From: Crocodylus rhombifer
Taxonomy: Eukaryota > Chordata > Crocodylia > Crocodylidae
Reading direction: 5' to 3'
NCBI GenBank assembly: GCA_038503035.1
Contig: JAVSML010024709.1
Span: forward strand, 657,597 to 721,596
Length of the DNA stretch: 64,000 nt
The position numbers were made by a program, and so were the translations under genes. Shown here in pieces: positions 33,508-45,923 of the stretch (the first letter of the stretch is position 1; every line of letters starts with the position of its first letter). The notes below the pieces were generated by a model that did no database searches, was not told the DNA's origin, and saw only the letters and a program-made list of their open reading frames with translations.

Positions 33508-35690
33508 TAACTGGCTATATGCGTTATGGATTCTCATGTTTGTTGTGATGCAAGATGCTGAGATGTACTGTGCTCATTAGATACACAAGCTGTATTCCAT
33601 ATGTCGCCACTTTGTCTTCCACCACCTGTGCCAGCCTGGAGATTTCAGGTATACCTGCTCCTAAGTCTCTTACTTCAGGCCTACCGTCTAGTTTGCTTCC
33701 GCAACACATTCAAGATTCTTCAGTCAGAGCAGCCACACTTTAACCTAATTTAGTGTTTCAGTCTAGGAGCCCTGGGCAGCTGTGATCTGGGTGAGTCCCT
33801 GTGAAACCAAGCCCAAGGAGCTGAAGGGGTCTATATTCTCAGAAAAAAAGACCATGGATTTCTACAGATTTGCCAGATTTCGGGATGAACCTCATGGTCT
33901 ACTCAGAGCAGGTCCCACTGGAAACAAGTAAGACCCTTTGTGAGAATATCCTCATGGATATTTCCTCTCCTAGCATTCTCTATGATAGGTGCAGGTAAAG
34001 CTTTTGTGTTCATAATAGAAACTACTGTTGTTTTCAGTAGAACTGTTTCTGAAATATTATGGTCTTTCCTCAATGAAGTCTGACATGGTAAAGTTCATCC
34101 TCACTTGTAAGAATTACTCCTTAGTATACCAGAATGGTTCATGAATGCATCTATTAAAGCATTTCTCTCTGCTCCCGTGAGTACACTAATTTTTTGTGCT
34201 GTTAAAATCTCAGTTAATTTTCCAAGGAGATTAGAAATGAGCCCTAGGAACGATACATGCTACTTAAAATAATGGGAGAAAATTAAGAAGACAGCCCTAT
34301 CACAATATATCTACCCTCCCTATTTTGCTAGGATTTGGTTATATTGAAGGATACTTTTTTGTGGATAAGAATAACAAGTCATCAGCTTTTTCAAATTATA
34401 TGAAAGCATAATAGCTTCATTCTTCTCAGTCTCTTCTGAGTATCTGTGTTTCATTTTCTTCCAAATGAGCTTCTTGTAAAAATGTCACATCACAGTGCTG
34501 TTCAACGGCTACTTAATATTCTTCTTTTCTTAAAAGAGCTATGTATTCCCTGACATCTGAAGTTTCTTTAATCAGCTTTGATGATAGCCTGTCTCCCATA
34601 TTGTTTTGCTTACTAAATTAAAAGGAAATATGCAGAAAGGGTAATCTGTAAATTTCTCATCTGCTATAGGAAATAACAGGTTGAGTAACAACATTAATGA
34701 ACAAGATTTTTTGCAGTTTCAAAAAATATTTTCTAAGGATGAAGTAATGGGACTGCTCACATATAGAAAGAATATTTACAAAACTAAATGATTTGTCAGA
34801 ATTGGGCCTACCAATGATAAAAGCCAAAGAAAAACAATTATTATCTATAAGCACATTTTCTAGTTTCTTTCTCGTTTGACATCATGGTTTTGCAAAAGGA
34901 AAATATAAGTTAATTATTTGTATTTTAGTCTTACTACAGAACTAACAAGGCAAGATGCATTTGGTTATGGACTGCCTCTTAATCATGTACACCAGTTCCA
35001 AGCTTGCTAATTCCCAGACAAGTGAAAGAGAGCTAGAATTTCCATTGTGATTAACTTTGATCTTTGAAATGTGTTTTCATTCTAAATCAGAATAAAATAC
35101 AAAGATTTGTTGCAAAACAAAAATGCAGGACCATGATTCTAAGTGCAGGAGTGGAAGGTACCAAGATCTGCAACCTTGCTGGGGAAACTGAAGGAAGAAG
35201 AATTGGTCATGTCAGCTATGAAATAAACCAGGGCATCATGGTAACAGAGTTGGAATGGAGCATGGATCTGAATACTGGATTTTGGTTTTGTAGCATGGAA
35301 AATGTTGAAACACTTTGAAGGTGTTTTGCATTTACAGTCATGCTTGTACAACAATTCACATCTAAAGAGACAGAAGCACACCTGCTCCAGAGAGTGAACT
35401 CTACTTCTTGAAGGAAGACTTGCACAAAACTCTCTCCTGCAGAAAACAACCCTGGGAGTGGCAGAAGGGGAAAACAAAAGGGTGGAACTGGCAGAAGGCA
35501 AAGCAGCTGCCAGGTACATAACCATGTCGACTCTTATCAGCTATCTGATATGCCTCAGTGTCAGGACTCTCAATACATCTGAGAGCCAGTAGTATCCTAA
35601 CATGACATTTACAAAACCCTGACCTGACTTAGGTCCCAACTCCATATCGTTCAGTTTAATCAGAGCTTGCTTTTAGTGAGAATAGACATA
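33508..35690. other. AT-rich non-coding sequence, nothing recognised
   Basis: No repeat, RNA or exon recognised. Confidence 0.4.
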
Positions 35691-35692
35691 TA

Positions 35693-35969
35693 GGCTGCTT
35701 ATAGATGTGCTCATTCACATTCGAATTAGAATGCTCTAGCGTTGCCTCACTGTCACATGTTTTAAACCCCTTGACATTTCAAAATGGCCATGGGGCGCTT
35801 TAACTAAACCTTGTCAAATGAGCTTAAGTTAAAGTGCCCCCACAGCCATTTAAAACATGGGGGGGGGGAGTTAATACATGTGACGGTGAGCCAATTTATT
35901 TAGAGCTGCTGTCTGGGAACCACTTTAATTAAAATGCACCCCACTGTCTCCAAACGTGTACAGGCAGCC
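35693..35969. mobile_element. Foldback MITE, Harbinger-like termini
   Basis: Ends GGCTGCTTATAGATGTG and, reversed, GGCTGCCTGTACACG are inverted; flanking triplets ATA and GTA agree at two of three bases. A long internal palindrome (35752-35884) has arms beginning GTCACATGT and ending ACATGTGAC and includes GGGGC(A/G)CTTTAACT blocks. The same AAGCTTTAGTTAAAG-like core recurs in the MITE at 52473-52807. Confidence 0.55.
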
Positions 35970-36570
35970 GTAATGGAACTATTATCTTTGAGGAGGGCCT
36001 TATGAACAATTTCAAGTTGTAAAATACACCAAAAATAATGCACCAAATTACATAGAAATATATTGTAGAACCAGACACAGATCTACTTCTCCTTGCGGAT
36101 GAATCAAATCACATTACCTTGAGTTCTTCTTTACACCAAGGCCCCTTGGCACCAATAGCAGTATAAAAAAGCTTTAGCATTGTTTAGAACACATCATTTT
36201 CCCATTTAAATATGTTTATTCTCAACAAAGTAACACTGCAAAAATGGCACCATTTTATCTCAACTTTGTACCCCCTACACTCAGACTCATCTTAGCTTAT
36301 CACTGCCATCATATCAGTCAGATATGGTCTGTTTTATGCATCATCAGATTAGCTGCCAAATTCTGGATGTTTGAGATCTTTATGCTGTCTTGATGTAAGT
36401 TGTTGTTGGTGTCTGAAACAGGTGAGCACATTTGGATATTCAGATGCAAAGTAACATTTTCTGTGTTAATTCATTTGGTTACTTTGCCCTTACAAATTTG
36501 ATGCATAATAAATGTGAAATTCCACAATGTCATTTTTACCAAGTAACTTTTGTCAGTATAGCCACATTCT
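35970..36570. other. AT-rich non-coding sequence
   Basis: Nothing recognised. Confidence 0.35.
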
Positions 36571-36748
36571 AAGGGCCAGATCAAGGTTGGTCATCCAGAT
36601 ACCTCAACAGGACTACTGTGAGACTTAGCACTTAACTCACCAGAAGCAAACTAAATCAACCCTGTACCAGTAGCCACAAAACTGTTTAGGTGCCTAAGGC
36701 ATCTAAATTCATTAGATGCATCCATTTTGGCCAAAAAGCTTCCTAGAT

Positions 36749-37017
36749 CAGGTGTCAGCAATAGGCTGGATTCTGTCCATGGAGCCATCAGATTTGGCCC
36801 ATGGAACTGGGGCACTGTGGCAGCATTGCAGCGACAGGGAGCTTCAGCAGCATTGCAGTGGTGGGAGGCTTTGCCTATGCCATGGCCAGGCACCAGGGGA
36901 CTTCACAGTAGGGTTCCAGGGAGCTTTGTTTGCACTGCAGTCAGGAAGAGGTGGCAGCCCACTTCCAACCAAACCAAGTTGTTCTGGTCTGCTGCTTAAA
37001 AATATTGCTGACCTCTA
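36749..37017. mobile_element. hAT-type non-autonomous element
   Basis: Ends CAGGTGTCAGCAATA and, reversed, TAGAGGTCAGCAATA are inverted repeats. Flanks CCTAGATC and CCTAGACT agree at 6 of 8 positions, with the exact edge uncertain by one base. The interior repeats GCAGCATTGCAG(C/T)G twice (36829-36862). Confidence 0.6.
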
Positions 37018-37767
37018 CCTAGACTTAGGCTTCTGAGCAGATTCAAAAGCAATTCGGTTTAAGCACTAGGCTCCTAATGCCTGCCTAAATTCTACTGAAA
37101 TCCAGATCAGAACTATGGCAGCTCTTAAATCCCACTTAAAATCCCTCCCAGGGATTTCTCAGTTAGATGTGCACAGAACATCTCTAATTTACTGAGACAC
37201 TGAGTTCAACAGAAACTGCAGCACCCATGGTCACTTTCTCTTGGAAATACTGCGGTGCTCACGTTTTGCATAATAATCTAGGGATAGACTCATCCCCTCA
37301 TCTAGAAAGTGGGAGACCTGAATTTCAGGCCTATCATAGCCTCCAGCATTCAAAGCCACATCTCCATCCCCCAAGAGAGTGTACTAACCAGCAGTTTATA
37401 GAATAGGCTTGGTTTGGGAACCTTTTGCCTCTCCTGTCAAGATACAGCCACTGTACAGAACTTAATACCAGATTCACAAGATCAGGAAGACAGCAAGCAA
37501 GGATGAGTATAAGTCTATAGCCTACTGATGACCGACTGTGCTAGCTGGGAGTAAATCTGAGGTCTGGATGCTATTCCCTGAGTTATTTCTGTATCAAATG
37601 CAATGACTGTCTAATGCAAAATAGATACACAGTGCTGGGAGCAGGGACCAGAATCCAAGTGAGCGCCCTTGTCACTAAACCAGTCGTACTCCCTCTTCCT
37701 TGTTCTCTTTTTCTCTCTCTAGCCCCATGATTCTTGCGTGGGAAGGGGGGTGACCCTTCAGCACTAT

Positions 37768-37905
37768 TCTATAGCCTGGCAGTTAGGAAAGTCCCCTTGG
37801 AAGTGGAAAAGCTGGTTTTGAATCTCCTCAGACTTAGGAAGGCCTGTAACTCAGGTCTCCCGTTTCCTGGCCAAGTGCTCTACCTTCTTGGCTGTTGAGC
37901 AAAAA
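37768..37905 (+). repeat. tRNA-like repeat segment, second copy
   Basis: AGCCTGGCAGTTAGGAAAG resembles an A box and GGTTTTGAATCTC a B box, followed by CTCAGGTCTCCCGTTTCC, the same order as at 2618-2760. Not a functional tRNA. Confidence 0.45.
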
Positions 37906-40799
37906 GAGGCACCCCAACCCTTATATTGTAACTAGGTGCTAGTACTCTAGATCTTTACTTAACAAAGCTGCCTAATGTGCAACCTTATTCAAATGCTTAG
38001 GCTCTGAAGAAAAATGTGAGTTCATACATATCCCTGTGCCAACCACTGCCTATTGGTTAACTTTAAGTGCTTCCCTGTCCAGTACCTATATGGTATGAAC
38101 TATCCTTGGGGGAGACATCTCTCCCCCAAATGACTGCCCAGGGATCTTTGGCTCCTGTCCCGTCAATTTGACCCGTTCCTTGGATTGCTTATTTTTTTCA
38201 AGCATGCTGAATCTCAAATGGAGGTGCTTACAAGAATGATTTGGATTTCAACTAAATCTGATTTTCATTTCAAGTCTCACCATTATAGAATTTTCTCTGG
38301 ACAGAGGTAGGCTCATATAACTTTAAGCCTCACATATACAAAAAATTATTAATCTTTTCTGTACCAATACCAAATATTTGTATTGCATTCATGTGACTCC
38401 CTCTGGTGGCTAGTTTAACATTTCCAAATGTGGTGCAGGTTTTATGAAATATTATGAGCCTTTTGGTGGCTAGGTTAATGGGCTCCCATGTATCCTAGCA
38501 GTTCAGATCTTGCTGAGGTAATTGTTTTCATTTTTAAAATGTTTTTTCCCCGCTTAATTTGATACAGCCATTTTCATGAATGATTTTACATGAAAAAGCT
38601 AGAAACATATGTTCCATCTGATCTGCTTAATAATAAACAATAAACAACATAATGTCCAAGAAATATCTGGTTCATTCTTTACAAGAAAGAACACAGCCCT
38701 CTAGATATTTATTTATGCCATCCTTAACACCATAGTATATCAATGTCTTGCAAACATCCTTAAATTTATCCTTTTAATACACAGGGAAGTGTAATCCTGA
38801 TATAAAGATAAAAAGCAGAAGCCATCAGATGATAAGTGACTTCTTAAATGTTAAACAGGCAATCTACAACAGCTGCAGACAGAGTGATTCCCACACACAT
38901 TAAGGCTACTTTACATCCTTCAGTGCATGTAAAAATGCCTTACAGCAAGTGTAATAATTTACTTTCACTTTAAATCAAAGCCAAATTGGGAGAATTGGGC
39001 TCTGAATGCATATTTCTTTGGACATCATCCAGAGCCTTGACCACAAGACCTTTCTCTTTCTATAAATTGCTAAGGCATTTAAGGACCGAATTGTAGAATT
39101 CCCGTACATTCAAACCTTGCAACTTTAGTGGGAGTTTGAGAGGGCAAGGCCTGCAGGATCAAGCAGTGGGAAGAGCCAACTTTATGTGAATCCAGTCTGC
39201 AATAATGGGGCTTTTTATAACTTAGCAATTGTAATGAATGGCTAAAACCTTTTATAACAGTCGCATCTTTTTTCAGGTGAACTTTTCCTGTTATAGTTTG
39301 CCCTGTCTTATACATGTCTGATTTCTTTCACCGAATAAAGGCAATCATAACTGAAACACTGAAGAAGAAAGCTTTAAAACTATCATCAAACCTGCTGTGT
39401 GAGAGGGACAGGAAGATATTTCTATTTGTAACTCCTGCTGCTGCCATCAGTTTAGCTCTGTGAGTTATTTATTCACTAATCCATGTATAGAGTGCCAATT
39501 TTCTCACACAAATAATTCATCTGTCTCAATAGATGCTCCTCACTATGAGCCATGTTCTGCACTCTGTCAGACCATGCAGGTAACATTCCTGTCAAAGAGA
39601 GTTCAGTGCATGTAGCAGAGACTGAATAAGCATGCCCCCATGTGCAGAAATTCTAAACCCAGGACAAAATACAGGAAAAGTATTGTTAGATGTCTATGGA
39701 GGTCTCATGCTGCCTTTCACTAAATGAAGTATTATTATTTTAATTCCAGTTTGAAAATGAAGGAGGGGGGTTCCTTTTCTGTCTCTTTTTCACATATACA
39801 TACATGCAGATGCGTTTTATATAATTTTTAATTGATTTGCATGGGAACTCTGAGATCACAACATCTTTTACTAGTTGTGGTATATTGGCTGTTTCTTACT
39901 CCCATGGAAACCAAAGACAGATCTCAGTGACTTTACTGAGAACAGGGCTGAGACTTCTACTTTTAATCACACAAATACTTTGGCCTGTGCTTAACTTTAT
40001 GCACAGAGTAGCTGCTTTGATTTTCAAGTAGAAATGCGATATATATCTCCCAGTCTAAATTAGCTATTTTCCCATTTTGTTGAGCCTTGGTGTCTTTACA
40101 AGAAATTGTTTGTGGCATTTGGGTAAGATCTGAGGGATATAATATTTGAAGTTTATTTGTGTGCTTTTTGTGTAAGCAAAACACCAAGGTCAATTCAAAA
40201 TGAAATTTCAGGAGGCTCAAAATAAGAGAGTGATAATTGTATAACATTTTCTGAATATGGAGAGACCTGAGAGCTTAAGTGAAAAACCTTGAACTGCTTA
40301 GACTGGCCACTGATATTAAATGTGACAATTTGATTTCAACCTCTGAGCAAACTGTAATCAGCCATTTAGGGGCAGGAAAACTTACTAGATCAACAAAGAG
40401 AACTAAGAAGTATACTGATGGTGTTGCTTTACTATTTAAAGGAAGAATACATATTTAGACTTTTTTATAAATACAATAACTATTTCATAAAGGAAGCATT
40501 ACAAAAGAGTGTACAGTTATACTCATTATGCAGCTTCAAGGTCTCATTAAGTCAATACTCATTATTCTTATAAAAATATGAATGTTGGTTTTCATTAGTT
40601 TTGTACATGAATCATATGTATTGTGGATCCTGTTAAATGGAGGAAACTTGCCTTGGCTGGCAATGAGTCATAATAATGACACAAATAAATATAAACATAT
40701 GGGGTACTTCTGTTGTCTGATACAGAAGCCTCCAACTATAGCTGTTCCCACTGTTCTCTGTTTCTGTTGTTGCTGTTGCTTGCCCTGCATTACACCTCC
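37906..40799. other. AT-rich non-coding sequence, nothing recognised
   Basis: No repeat family, RNA gene or exon recognised across about 2.9 kb. Confidence 0.4.
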
Positions 40800-41043
40800 A
40801 GGCCAGGTACAGACATTACACTTTTACCAGTATAAGTTATTAGAAACCAGCCTATAACTGTAACAGAACAGAGGTTTGGCACACATAGACTGGTTTAAAA
40901 ATGGTGGACCCTGGTCTAAGATTCGTTTCCCCCTTACCGCCCGCAAAGGGCGAGCATGCATTCTGTTCACTATACCAATCTAAACTATGCCACTTACAGT
41001 AAACTGCAAACCTCAGGCTTTTTGAATGTCTGTACCTAGCCCC
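40800..41043. mobile_element. MITE with AGGTACAGACATT termini
   Basis: Left GCCAGGTACAGACATTACAC and right AATGTCTGTACCTAGCCC form inverted ends, and the interior has ACTGGTTTAAAAATGG, a word shared with the repeat near 53230. No matching 8-bp flank was found. Superfamily unassigned, perhaps hAT. Confidence 0.5.
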
Positions 41044-41595
41044 CGTTTCTTCACGCTGTGAACTGACAAAAGCATGCACAAGCAGCTTTGTATGCAAATC
41101 AGAATACTTTTTAATGAAACACCATCTTGCCACAACCATGCTCCAAGTCAGATTTGATTTACAACTAATAAAGTACAATATGGTCTATTGTCCTTTATCA
41201 TGCATGCATTGACTTGTCCTGTGCACAACTTTGATCTGGGAACTCAGGTACTGGCACAGAATTTGGCATGTCCTTGGTAGCTTGATTTCAAAACTAGTAT
41301 GCCAACAGTTTTAGGCTTACAAGTGAGCACAGCAGCATCCACTCAGGTCTCACTAGCACACAGCAGCACCTGAGCATACAACATTTGGGAGAGGCTAACC
41401 TAACAGTAACAATAACTTTTAGCTGGTATATGTTGATATAGCTCCATCAAAGCCTGTAAAGTCACTAGAGCTCCCAAGTTATATGCCAGATATGAACGTA
41501 GCCTATTGGTTCCCACAAGTCTGTGGAATAATCTTGTGGCTATGTATTCTAACGAACTAGATGTATGGCTAATGAAACAGATGTGTATCTCTTGC

Positions 41596-41700
41596 GCTAG
41601 GGACAGACATTCAAAAAGCCTGAGTCAGAATTGATTCAATCTTTGCAGGTTAGTCTAACCTGGCTAGGCTAAATTGGTTTGTAACTGTACAGACATCCCA
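41596..41700. repeat. Second copy of the GACAGACATTCAAAAAGCC terminus
   Basis: GCTAGGGACAGACATTCAAA and AAGCCTGA at 41596-41623 is the reverse complement, with one mismatch, of 41013-41040. It marks the end of another copy of the same MITE family, whose other end is unclear (CTGTACAGACATCCCAG near 41686 is in the same orientation). Confidence 0.55.
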
Positions 41701-42487
41701 GACATGCAAGCACATGCCTGCAGTGGCTTAGGCTAGAAGCCAGGGGGTTCTAGAGCAGCCCTCCCCTCGGACAGTGCTGAGCTGAGGCGGGGCATGGCCA
41801 GGCCCCAGCAGGATGCTTTCATTACGGAGGGTTGCCTGCATGGTCCGAGGCTTTTCCTCGCTTGCTGCTTGAGGGGCAGGAGTGTTGCCAGCCCCCAGCC
41901 CTGGGCTAGCAGTCTGAGGCACTGTGGGGAGCTACGATACATGCATCTGCTGATGATACGGAGCTTTTCAATCTCCTTCTCCCTGCTTCTTTATACTATC
42001 TTCAGCAAACTGACAGGCAAGCAAGCCAGCAGGAGGCTGAGAGTGTTTATCACCCCATCAGCAAAACAATAGCCTTAAAAACCTTTTTCCAAGGAAGGAA
42101 GGAAGGACCTAACCAGCTGACCTGTTGTTTAGTTCCAAAAAGCCCTAAGTAGACACTGTCTTGTCTGTCCCACTGAAATTGGAGACACACAGACACCTCT
42201 GGGCATTAGCTAGCATATGACATGCCTAGGGGCTATGGGGCTGGGGGCTGTGCTGTGGGAGACTGGAGGGAGGGAGGGGGAGATCCCTCTTTGAGCAATG
42301 ATAGGGGGTGGGGCAGGGGGAAGCCAGACAGACCCTGCTGTGTCTGCAGCCTCTGCCAGAGCTCTGGCCAGGGAGCAGAGGGGAGAGGACAGCTCTGCTG
42401 TGGAGGAGAGAGCCATGCTGAGATGCTGGGGGAGTCTGGTTTAACTTAAACCAGCAAGGGGTCTGGGACATACATTGCACAAACCAT
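41701..42487. other. GC-richer non-coding segment
   Basis: Overlapping open frames on both strands with no motif. Possibly the body of the repeat beginning at 41596. A GGAAGGAAGGAAGGACC simple repeat is at about 42094-42110. Confidence 0.3.
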
Positions 42488-43635
42488 TTTCATAGATTTC
42501 ATAGACATTAGGGCTGGAAGGGACCTCGGAAGACCATCGAGTCCAGCCCCCTGCCCAAAGGGCAGGAAGTCAGCTGAGGTCATAGGATCCCAGTAGGATA
42601 AGCATCCAATTTGCTCTTGAAGGTGTTCAATTTAGGTGCTTGAACCACCTCCGATGGCAGGCTGTTCCAGACCTCGGGGGCTCGGACAGTAAAGAAATTC
42701 TTCCTTATGTCCAGCCTGAAGCGGTCTTGCAGAAGTTTATGACCGTTTGACTTACTCCCTTAGGGCGCTCTGGTGAACAAACGTTCCCCCAGATACTGGT
42801 GGTCACCCCTGATAAACTTATAGGTGGCCGTCAGATCACCCCTGAGCCTGCGCTTTTCTAGGCTAAAGAGCCCCATGGCTCTCAGCCTGTCATTGTAAGG
42901 TCCGTTTTCCTGACCTCTGATCATGAGCATGACTCGTCTCTGGACTCTCTCAAGCTTCTCCACATCCTTTGTGAATTGCAGAGTCCAAAACTGAATGCAG
43001 TACTCCAGCTGCAGCCTCACCAAGGCCGAGTACAAGGGGAGAATGACGTCCCGCGATTTGCTCGAGAAGCATCTATGGATGCAAGCCAGCGTTTTGGTCG
43101 CTTTACTAGCCGCAGCATCGCATTGCAGGCTCATGTTCATCTTGTGGTCAGTGATGACCCTCAAGTATCTTTCTTCCGTAATGCTACCCAGCATAGCACT
43201 GCCAAGCCTATAAGGATGCTTCAGGTTTTTCCTCCCAAGGTGGAGAACCTTACATTTTTCAGCATTAAACACCATCAGAGTCTTATCTGCCCATTTGCTG
43301 AGCCTGTCCAGATCAGCCTGGATCACCTCCTGTCTTCAGGTGTGGATGCTTTGCCTCAAAGTTTGGTGTCGTCGGTGAACCTGGCCAGTCTGCTTCTGAC
43401 TCCAATGTCTACATCATTAATGAAGATGTTGAACAGTATAGATCCAAGGACAGAGCCTTGGAGCACCCCACTGGTCACAGGACACCATGATGAGTGACTT
43501 CCATAAATTACTACCCTCTGGGTCCGACCACGGAGCCAATTTCCCAGCCAGCAGATCATGGTGGACCCAAGGCCACAGTTGGCTAGTTTCCCCAAGAGGT
43601 GGTCATGGGATACCAGATTAGAGTTTAGCAAAGTG
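42488..43635 (-). mobile_element. CR1 LINE 3' part, including the RT active-site region
   Basis: On - the element starts inside RT at about 43635 and ends with the GAAATCTAT-type tail at 42488. Upstream of the active site it reads HDHLLGKLANCGLGS, GVLQGSVLGSILFNIFINDV and RLARFTDDTKL; the YADD/FADD box is FTDD here. Next come [51 protein letters not shown] and [19 protein letters not shown]. The - frame at 42760-43326 is open over 188 codons. A stop and small shifts separate it from the preceding RT part (43356-43635). The 5' truncation is ordinary. Confidence 0.92.
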
Positions 43636-44221
43636 TGACAGTGTCCAAAAAAGAAAACAAAATACAGATTCTCTTCTGCAGAAGACCCCACTGCTTTGCC
43701 TAAGCAGTATTGTAGAATATAAGATGGAAAATGCAGGGTGTGCTTTTATTAAAATGAAACAAATGACTGACTCACATAACAAATAAATGCACATATAAAT
43801 AATTTAAAGAAAGTAATTCAAATGCACAAAAGGATAAAAGAACCAGAAGGTGAAACAGAGCCCAAGTTACATATTGCAGCCATTATTGTTACGTGTTGGA
43901 GGACCCAACCTGCAAAGTGTTCAGTGCACACATCCTATCAAATCAGGACCCAGATGTATAATTTTTTTGTTTTCATTAACTGTTTCCCTTAGTTGCACAA
44001 CAGGCTAGCAATGGGCTGCTGGTTTCATGCTCTTGGTTGCTTTGTACTCATTTCAATCCAAAATTTCAGATTGCTTTGACCCAAATTGTGTACTCAAATA
44101 TGCAGCTGCAAGTAGCATTCTCTTCCATAAGTGACAACAAGACATCCTTCATCAGTCTCTGATCATAGGAAGCCAGGCACTGTGTTGGGCCTAATTTCGT
44201 GTTATCAGAGCCCTAGCGAAG
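43636..44221. other. AT-rich non-coding sequence
   Basis: Nothing recognised. Confidence 0.35.
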
Positions 44222-44300
44222 AATGTCTTGAATTCAAAAGCTTGTCTTACTTTACCCAAACTACATGGTTGGTCCAATAAAATATATCACTCTAAGAAAT
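44222..44300 (-). repeat. Partial inverted copy of the 15709-15865 dispersed repeat
   Basis: TTCAAAAGCTTGTC, then CATGGTTGGTCCAATAAAAT and ATATCAC correspond on - to GATACCTTTTATTAGACCAA and CAAGCTTTTGAG of the copy at 15.7 kb. Confidence 0.5.
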
Positions 44301-44931
44301 CCTCACCTCACATAATTTTGGGGTCATCACAGTTACAATATCACTCTTGCCGTAACATAAGTGATAACCATAGGTACACATCTGTCTAGCAGTAGAATCT
44401 GGCTTTTCTCAAGAAAGCCCCTGAATGTGGTCGTTCTTACTATTGGATGTTGCAGTAGTTTTTGAGTACTTTGAAGGAAGATTTATTCACACAGGTTGAC
44501 CTATTATAGTGTTTGTATTTTTAATATGGTTATACAAAATAGCTGCAGGCAGTATTTCCATGCTTATAAATTTGGTATTACAGCTGTTCTCAGCCCGGGT
44601 GTAATGAACAACATACATTATTAATAACTGTTTCCTGCAATAGTCTTACAGAACCCATGCAAAACCCCATGGGCTCTGGGGAGATGATTTCAACCATTCT
44701 CTCTTTCTGGCTACTCAGCAGGCGAGTAGGATTCAAAGCGGTTTTCTGTTCTCCGGTAAAGATAAGAGCATGAAAAAACATTAAGAACTACACTAGAACT
44801 ATATAGGTTCATTCTGTGAGTGGTATTTGCTTACTGTCATGGTCAGAAACAGCCTGTACTTTCTCAGTTAGGTTGTGTTCTCATGGTTTTTCTGCATGGG
44901 GGCAGTCACCTTCTTGGATGCTGGTGCAGAG
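44301..44931. other. Unannotated non-coding stretch
   Basis: Nothing recognised. Confidence 0.35.
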
Positions 44932-44939
44932 AGTGCAGT

Positions 44940-45380
44940 CAGAGCCAGCCATAGGGGTGTGTGATGTGGGTGACCACCCAGGATGCTGTGGTCAGGGGAT
45001 GCCACACACACACATTCAACACGTGAGCAGCCCGCACTCACAAAAGTGCTTTCCCCACCCCTGCCCTGTCTCACTCCACCCTAGCTGATCCCTGCCTCAG
45101 GCAGGAGGAGCAGAGCAGAGCCCAGCCCAGCCCAGCCCACACCTTGCCACCAGCTGCTGCTTAGGAGGAGCCAGACCAGGCCATGCATTACAGGCAGCAG
45201 CAGCGCCTACCCACCCATCTGCATGGCACACAACAGTGCTCCGTCTCCCTGCCAGACTGTGCCTCATGCTCCTGCCTGCCTCCCTCTGCCTGCAGCAGTG
45301 CCACTGATTGGGGTTGGGGTGGGGGGGCAGGCCAAAATACAACTTTGCCCAGGGCACCATTTTCTTTAAGGCTGGCTGTG
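44940..45380. mobile_element. hAT-type non-autonomous element, clear target duplication
   Basis: Begins CAGAGCCAGCCATAGG and ends CTTTAAGGCTGGCTGTG, imperfect inverted ends. The 8-bp flanks AGTGCAGT (44932-44939) and ATTGCAGT (45381-45388) differ at one base. The interior is GC-rich; CCCAGCCCAGCCCAGCCC at about 45121-45138 is a short tandem repeat. Non-coding. Confidence 0.75.
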
Positions 45381-45600
45381 ATTGCAGTTACCCACTGTCA
45401 GGTGTAAGACTGGCAGCAGCTTTGACAAGCACCTGTGACTGTATGAACTACACTTGTTGTGCTGAAAGACCATAGGCACTTTGAGCAACTTGTGGGGAAC
45501 TTGAATTATCAGTGAGGACTGCAGTGGCCAAGCAGCTGCACTGATGGCTTAAAAGCTGCTCACTTCCTTCTTTCCTCATTTGTGTACTTGTCATTCATTG

Positions 45601-45626
45601 AAAAAAAAAAAAAAAAAAAAAAAAAA
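45601..45626 (+). repeat. Poly-A tract (26 bases)
   Basis: An uninterrupted A run after GTCATTCATTG. It could be the tail of a retroposed sequence; CTTGTCATTCATTG before it shows no recognisable retrogene. Confidence 0.9.
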
Positions 45627-45923
45627 GGCTCATAAGAGTGTTGGGAAAGCCATGTATTCTTCTGTGTGATACCTAGTACCTTATCTCAAGGTCTGGGTAT
45701 GAGCCAGGCAGAGAATGGAGAGTCTCTAACTGTGGGCCAGCTATTGCTGTGCAAGGTGTGAGGCTGCTTGAACTCCTAACTGAGTGATTATCTTAATCAT
45801 CTTCAGTGTGTCAAACTGAGAGGACCCACAGTATAATTTCAGACACACCTCCATAAAATAGAAGGGGACCTTAATTGCCCAATTTGACTGAAGTGATAAT
45901 GCCTACAGCATATAATGCAACTG

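Larger units (their letters stand above)
36571..37905. repeat. Ancient interspersed repeat region, interrupted
   Basis: AAGGGCCAGATCAAGG near 36570, TTTAGGTGCCTAAGGCATCT near 36688, CACTAGGCTCCTAATGCCTG near 37063 and the tRNA-like block at 37768-37905 are words I associate with an old dispersed repeat of crocodilians and turtles. The hAT-like element at 36749-37017 is inserted in it. Boundaries and class are uncertain. Confidence 0.35.

Noticed and set aside
42976..43497. A 173-codon + strand open frame
   Set aside because: It is the antisense of the CR1 reverse transcriptase on -, whose conserved motifs are clear.
45601..45626. Poly-A tract as the end of a processed retrogene
   Set aside because: No gene-like sequence, AATAAA signal or target duplication was found upstream.
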